A DNA stretch of 6,438 bases from assembly GCF_001854865.1 (NCBI RefSeq), contig NZ_MDDW01000028.1, positions 364,523-370,960 of the forward strand. Reading direction: 5' to 3'. The notes under the pieces are model-generated. The model saw only the letters and a list, made by a program, of their open reading frames with translations, searched no databases and was not told the DNA's origin. Below, piece by piece: positions 4,545-6,438 of the stretch; position 1 is the stretch's first letter; each line of letters starts with the position of its first letter. The translations under genes were made by a program, and so were the position numbers. The stretch comes from Rhizobium sp. LCM 4573. Its GTDB lineage: Bacteria > Pseudomonadota > Alphaproteobacteria > Rhizobiales > Rhizobiaceae.

Positions 4545-5563
4545 AGAAGGTCATTCTCGCATCGGGCGTTGCCCTGATGCTCGGCATGGGCGCGGCGCAC
4601 GCGCAGGAAAAGACGCTCACCATCTCGGTCTATGCCTTCGCGCAGGACGAGTTCAAGCAGATCGTCTACGATCCCTTCGAGAAACTGTGCGGCTGCAAGC
4701 TGGTCGTGGAGACCGGCAACAGCGTCGAGCGCCTCGCCAAGATGGAGGCCAACAAGGCCAATCCGGTGGTCGACATGGCCGTCGTTTCCATGGCCGATGC
4801 GCTTGCCGCCACCCGCTCGGATCTCATCGAGAAGATCGACACCTCCAAACTTTCCAACTTCGACAAGCTCTATGACCTCGCCAAGGACCCGAATGGCGAC
4901 GGCATGAGCGTCGGCTACACCTTCTATGCGACCTCGATCGCCTACCGCACCGACAAGATGAAGATCGAATCCTGGGCCGATCTCCTGAAGCCGGAATATG
5001 TCGAGCACGTCGCCTTCCCGAACGTCACAACCAACCAGGGCCCTCCGGCGCTCTACATGCTTGGCCAGGCCCTCGGCAAAGACAGCCCGGACCTCAAGGG
5101 CGCCATCGAAGCGCTCGGCGAGAAGAAGGACGAGATCGTCACCTTCTACGTGAAGTCCTCGCAGCTCGTTCAGCTCATGCAGCAGGAGGAGATCTGGGCC
5201 GCTCCGATCGGCCGCTTCTCCTGGGCGCCCTTCACCAAGCTCGACCTGCCGATCGGCTGGGCCACCCCGAAGGAAGGCCAGACGGGTGGCATGAACGTCA
5301 TGGTGCTGGCCAAGGGCTCCAAAAACCAGGAGCTTGCCCTGCAGTTCATGGATTTCTGGCTCTCCACCGAGGTCCAGGCGAAGCTCGCCGAAGCCCTCGT
5401 CGATAGCCCGGCCAACAAGGAGGTGAAGGTTTCCGACCAGGTCGCCAACAACATCACCTACGGCCAGGAAACCGCCGAGAGCCTGAAGCTGATCCCTTCA
5501 GATGTGGCGCTCGACAACCGCGATGCCTGGCTTTCCGAGTGGAACGCCAAGGTAGGGCAGTAA
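4541..5563 (+). CDS. PotD-like ABC transporter substrate-binding protein, probably not polyamine-specific
   Basis: A periplasmic receptor, 340 aa, with a Sec signal peptide (residues 1-21, AHA before the probable cleavage at QEK). By eye it aligns with E. coli PotD along its length: IEKIDTSKLSNFDKL (96-110), SWADLLKPEY (144-153), EIW (217-219) and PKEG (243-246) all have counterparts. The PotD ligands Asp168 and Glu171 fall in a segment that reads FPNVTTNQGPPA here (159-170), with no acidic residue. The Trp255-Met-Asp257 motif reads GGMN (249-252). Spermidine or putrescine is therefore unlikely. A CGC motif (50-52) puts two cysteines in the N-lobe. Translation is probably coupled to the regulator: ATGA overlap, with AGAAGGAG (4523-4530) inside the regulator gene. 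It is followed by a hairpin and a PotB-like permease. An iron, phosphonate or sugar-phosphate ligand as in other members of this superfamily is possible. Confidence 0.88.
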   Translation: MKKVILASGVALMLGMGAAHAQEKTLTISVYAFAQDEFKQIVYDPFEKLCGCKLVVETGNSVERLAKMEANKANPVVDMAVVSMADALAATRSDLIEKIDTSKLSNFDKLYDLAKDPNGDGMSVGYTFYATSIAYRTDKMKIESWADLLKPEYVEHVAFPNVTTNQGPPALYMLGQALGKDSPDLKGAIEALGEKKDEIVTFYVKSSQLVQLMQQEEIWAAPIGRFSWAPFTKLDLPIGWATPKEGQTGGMNVMVLAKGSKNQELALQFMDFWLSTEVQAKLAEALVDSPANKEVKVSDQVANNITYGQETAESLKLIPSDVALDNRDAWLSEWNAKVGQ

Positions 5564-5589
5564 GAGGCTACTCATCGCGCTCTAACGTC

Positions 5590-5612
5590 ATCCTCGGGCT
5601 TGTCCCGAGGAT
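5590..5612. repeat. RIME-like intergenic palindrome
   Basis: ATCCTCGGG (5590-5598), loop CTTGT and CCCGAGGAT (5604-5612) form a perfect 9-bp stem 26 nt past the binding-protein stop codon. The string GTCATCCTCGGG-N5-CCCGAGGATC is one I recognise as a frequent intergenic palindrome in rhizobia and relatives, resembling the RIME elements. Only this one copy is in the window. With no T-run behind it, it is more likely an mRNA 3'-end protector or attenuator than a full terminator. The rest of the 96-nt gap before the permease shows nothing else. Confidence 0.65.
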
Positions 5613-5659
5613 CTACCGCGCTCCTTTCAGGGGCGGGGTCGCTCAGGAGACAACTACCT

Positions 5660-6438
5660 ATGTTTCACAATAGAGCCGAAGCCATGGCACTTGCCCTGCC
5701 GGCGGCAGTCTTCGCGGCGGCGGTGTTTCTGCTGCCGGTGATCCTGCTGCTGGCGGAAGGTTTCAAGTCTGCGGAAGGCTGGACCGCCGCCGCCTATACC
5801 GGCTTCTTTTCCGAGTCGATCAACCAGACGGTCTTTTGGCGGACGCTGAGGCTCGGCGCCATCGTCACCGTCGTCTCGGCGGTGATCGGCTATGCGGCGG
5901 CGTTCGCGATCGTCAATCTGAAGCCCGGCACCAAGGGCCGCATGATCGGCCTTGTCATCCTGCCGCTGATGATCTCGCCAGTGGCGCGCACCTATGCCTG
6001 GATCGTCATCCTCGGGCGTACCGGCATCGTCAATCAGGCGCTGCAGGGATTGGGGCTGACGGACGGACCGCTGCGCATCCTGTTCACCGAGACGGCGGTC
6101 TTCATCGGTCTCCTCCAGCTCTTCCTGCCGCTGATGATCATCTCGCTGATCTCGGCGCTCGAAAACATGCCGCGCGATGCCGTTCCGGCCGCCCGCGTGC
6201 TCGGCGCCAACTGGTTCCAGGTCTTCTGGAAGGTCATTCTGCCGCTCACAAAGGAGGGCGTGGTGATCGGTGGAACGCTGGTCTTCACCGGCTCGCTCAC
6301 CGCCTATATCACGCCCGCCATCCTCGGCGGCTCCAAGGTGCTGATGCTGGAAACGCTGCTCTACCAGCAGGTCAGCGTCGCCAATGATTTTGTCTCGGCA
6401 AGTGTCATCGCGCTGATCCTGATCGTCATGAGCTTTGC
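5660..6438 (+). CDS. PotB-like ABC transporter permease (3' end beyond the window)
   Basis: Inner-membrane subunit of the importer served by the PotD-like receptor; 259 residues are visible and the frame is still open at the right edge. Hydrophobic segments lie near residues 9-33, 64-86, 96-118, 144-166, 199-222 and 246-259. The ATPase-docking loop is PRDAVPAARVLGANWFQVFW (171-190) followed by KVILPLT, the EAA motif in its PAARVLGA form. RTGIVNQAL (120-128) is a segment typical of the first permease of spermidine/putrescine-type systems. The ATG at 5660-5662 is preceded by AGGAGA (5644-5649) at a 10-nt spacing. It lies 96 nt after the binding-protein gene, across the RIME-like hairpin. In such operons a second permease (PotC-like) and an ATPase usually follow, which would lie past the right edge. 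The family is secure; the substrate is not. Confidence 0.9.
   Translation, partial: MFHNRAEAMALALPAAVFAAAVFLLPVILLLAEGFKSAEGWTAAAYTGFFSESINQTVFWRTLRLGAIVTVVSAVIGYAAAFAIVNLKPGTKGRMIGLVILPLMISPVARTYAWIVILGRTGIVNQALQGLGLTDGPLRILFTETAVFIGLLQLFLPLMIISLISALENMPRDAVPAARVLGANWFQVFWKVILPLTKEGVVIGGTLVFTGSLTAYITPAILGGSKVLMLETLLYQQVSVANDFVSASVIALILIVMSF

Noticed and set aside
3944..5008. A 354-residue minus-strand frame spanning the junction of the regulator and PotD-like genes.
   Set aside because: It runs antisense to two well-supported genes, shows no domain, and is explained by GC-rich codon structure.
1..6438. Mobile element, prophage, toxin-antitoxin or defence system.
   Set aside because: No transposase, integrase, terminal inverted repeats, target-site duplications or CRISPR-like regularly spaced repeats were seen. 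Codon usage looks uniform across the genes.

Overview
The window looks like chromosomal or megaplasmid DNA from an alphaproteobacterium of the Rhizobiales, probably Rhizobiaceae. Coding sequence is GC-rich with strong G/C preference at third codon positions. A DUF982 gene is present, a family largely confined to Rhizobiales. ABC uptake genes are dense. One intergenic palindrome resembles the RIME-type repeats of rhizobia. No rRNA, tRNA, CRISPR array, transposase, phage gene or attachment site was seen.

Layout. 1-228 (-) is the 5' end of a cysteine synthase-family gene that runs off the left edge. 461-703 (-) is a DUF982 gene followed by a clear intrinsic terminator (about 388-417). 704-973 is a divergent intergenic region with an AT-rich patch holding CtrA-like TTAA motifs. 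974-1171 (+) is a 65-residue protein I do not recognise, with a strong Shine-Dalgarno. Converging on it are two genes of a quaternary-amine (glycine betaine/proline/choline-type) ABC importer: the periplasmic binding protein (2174-3175, -) and then the ProW-type permease (1184-2071, -), separated by two tandem stem-loops. A divergent 301-bp regulatory region (3176-3476) contains a LacI-type operator candidate. From it a rightward operon runs: LacI-family regulator (3477-4544), a PotD-like binding protein overlapping it by 4 nt (4541-5563), a RIME-like hairpin, and a PotB-like permease (5660 to beyond 6438) cut by the right edge.

How the genes fit together. Two importers lie back to back around one LacI-family regulator. 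The regulator sits in the same transcript as the PotD/PotB-like importer and probably represses its own operon through the palindrome 22 nt before its start codon. It could also affect the divergent quaternary-amine importer, but nothing in the sequence proves this. In both importers a stem-loop lies between the binding-protein and permease genes, which would suit high binding-protein and low permease expression. No ATPase gene for either system is in the window. For the rightward system it may lie past the right edge. For the leftward system there is no room for it downstream.

I did not find a clearly new biological system. The points most worth a second look are the PotD-like protein lacking the acidic polyamine ligands, the LacI operator, the quaternary-amine importer without a local ATPase, the CtrA-like cluster, and the unrecognised 65-residue protein.
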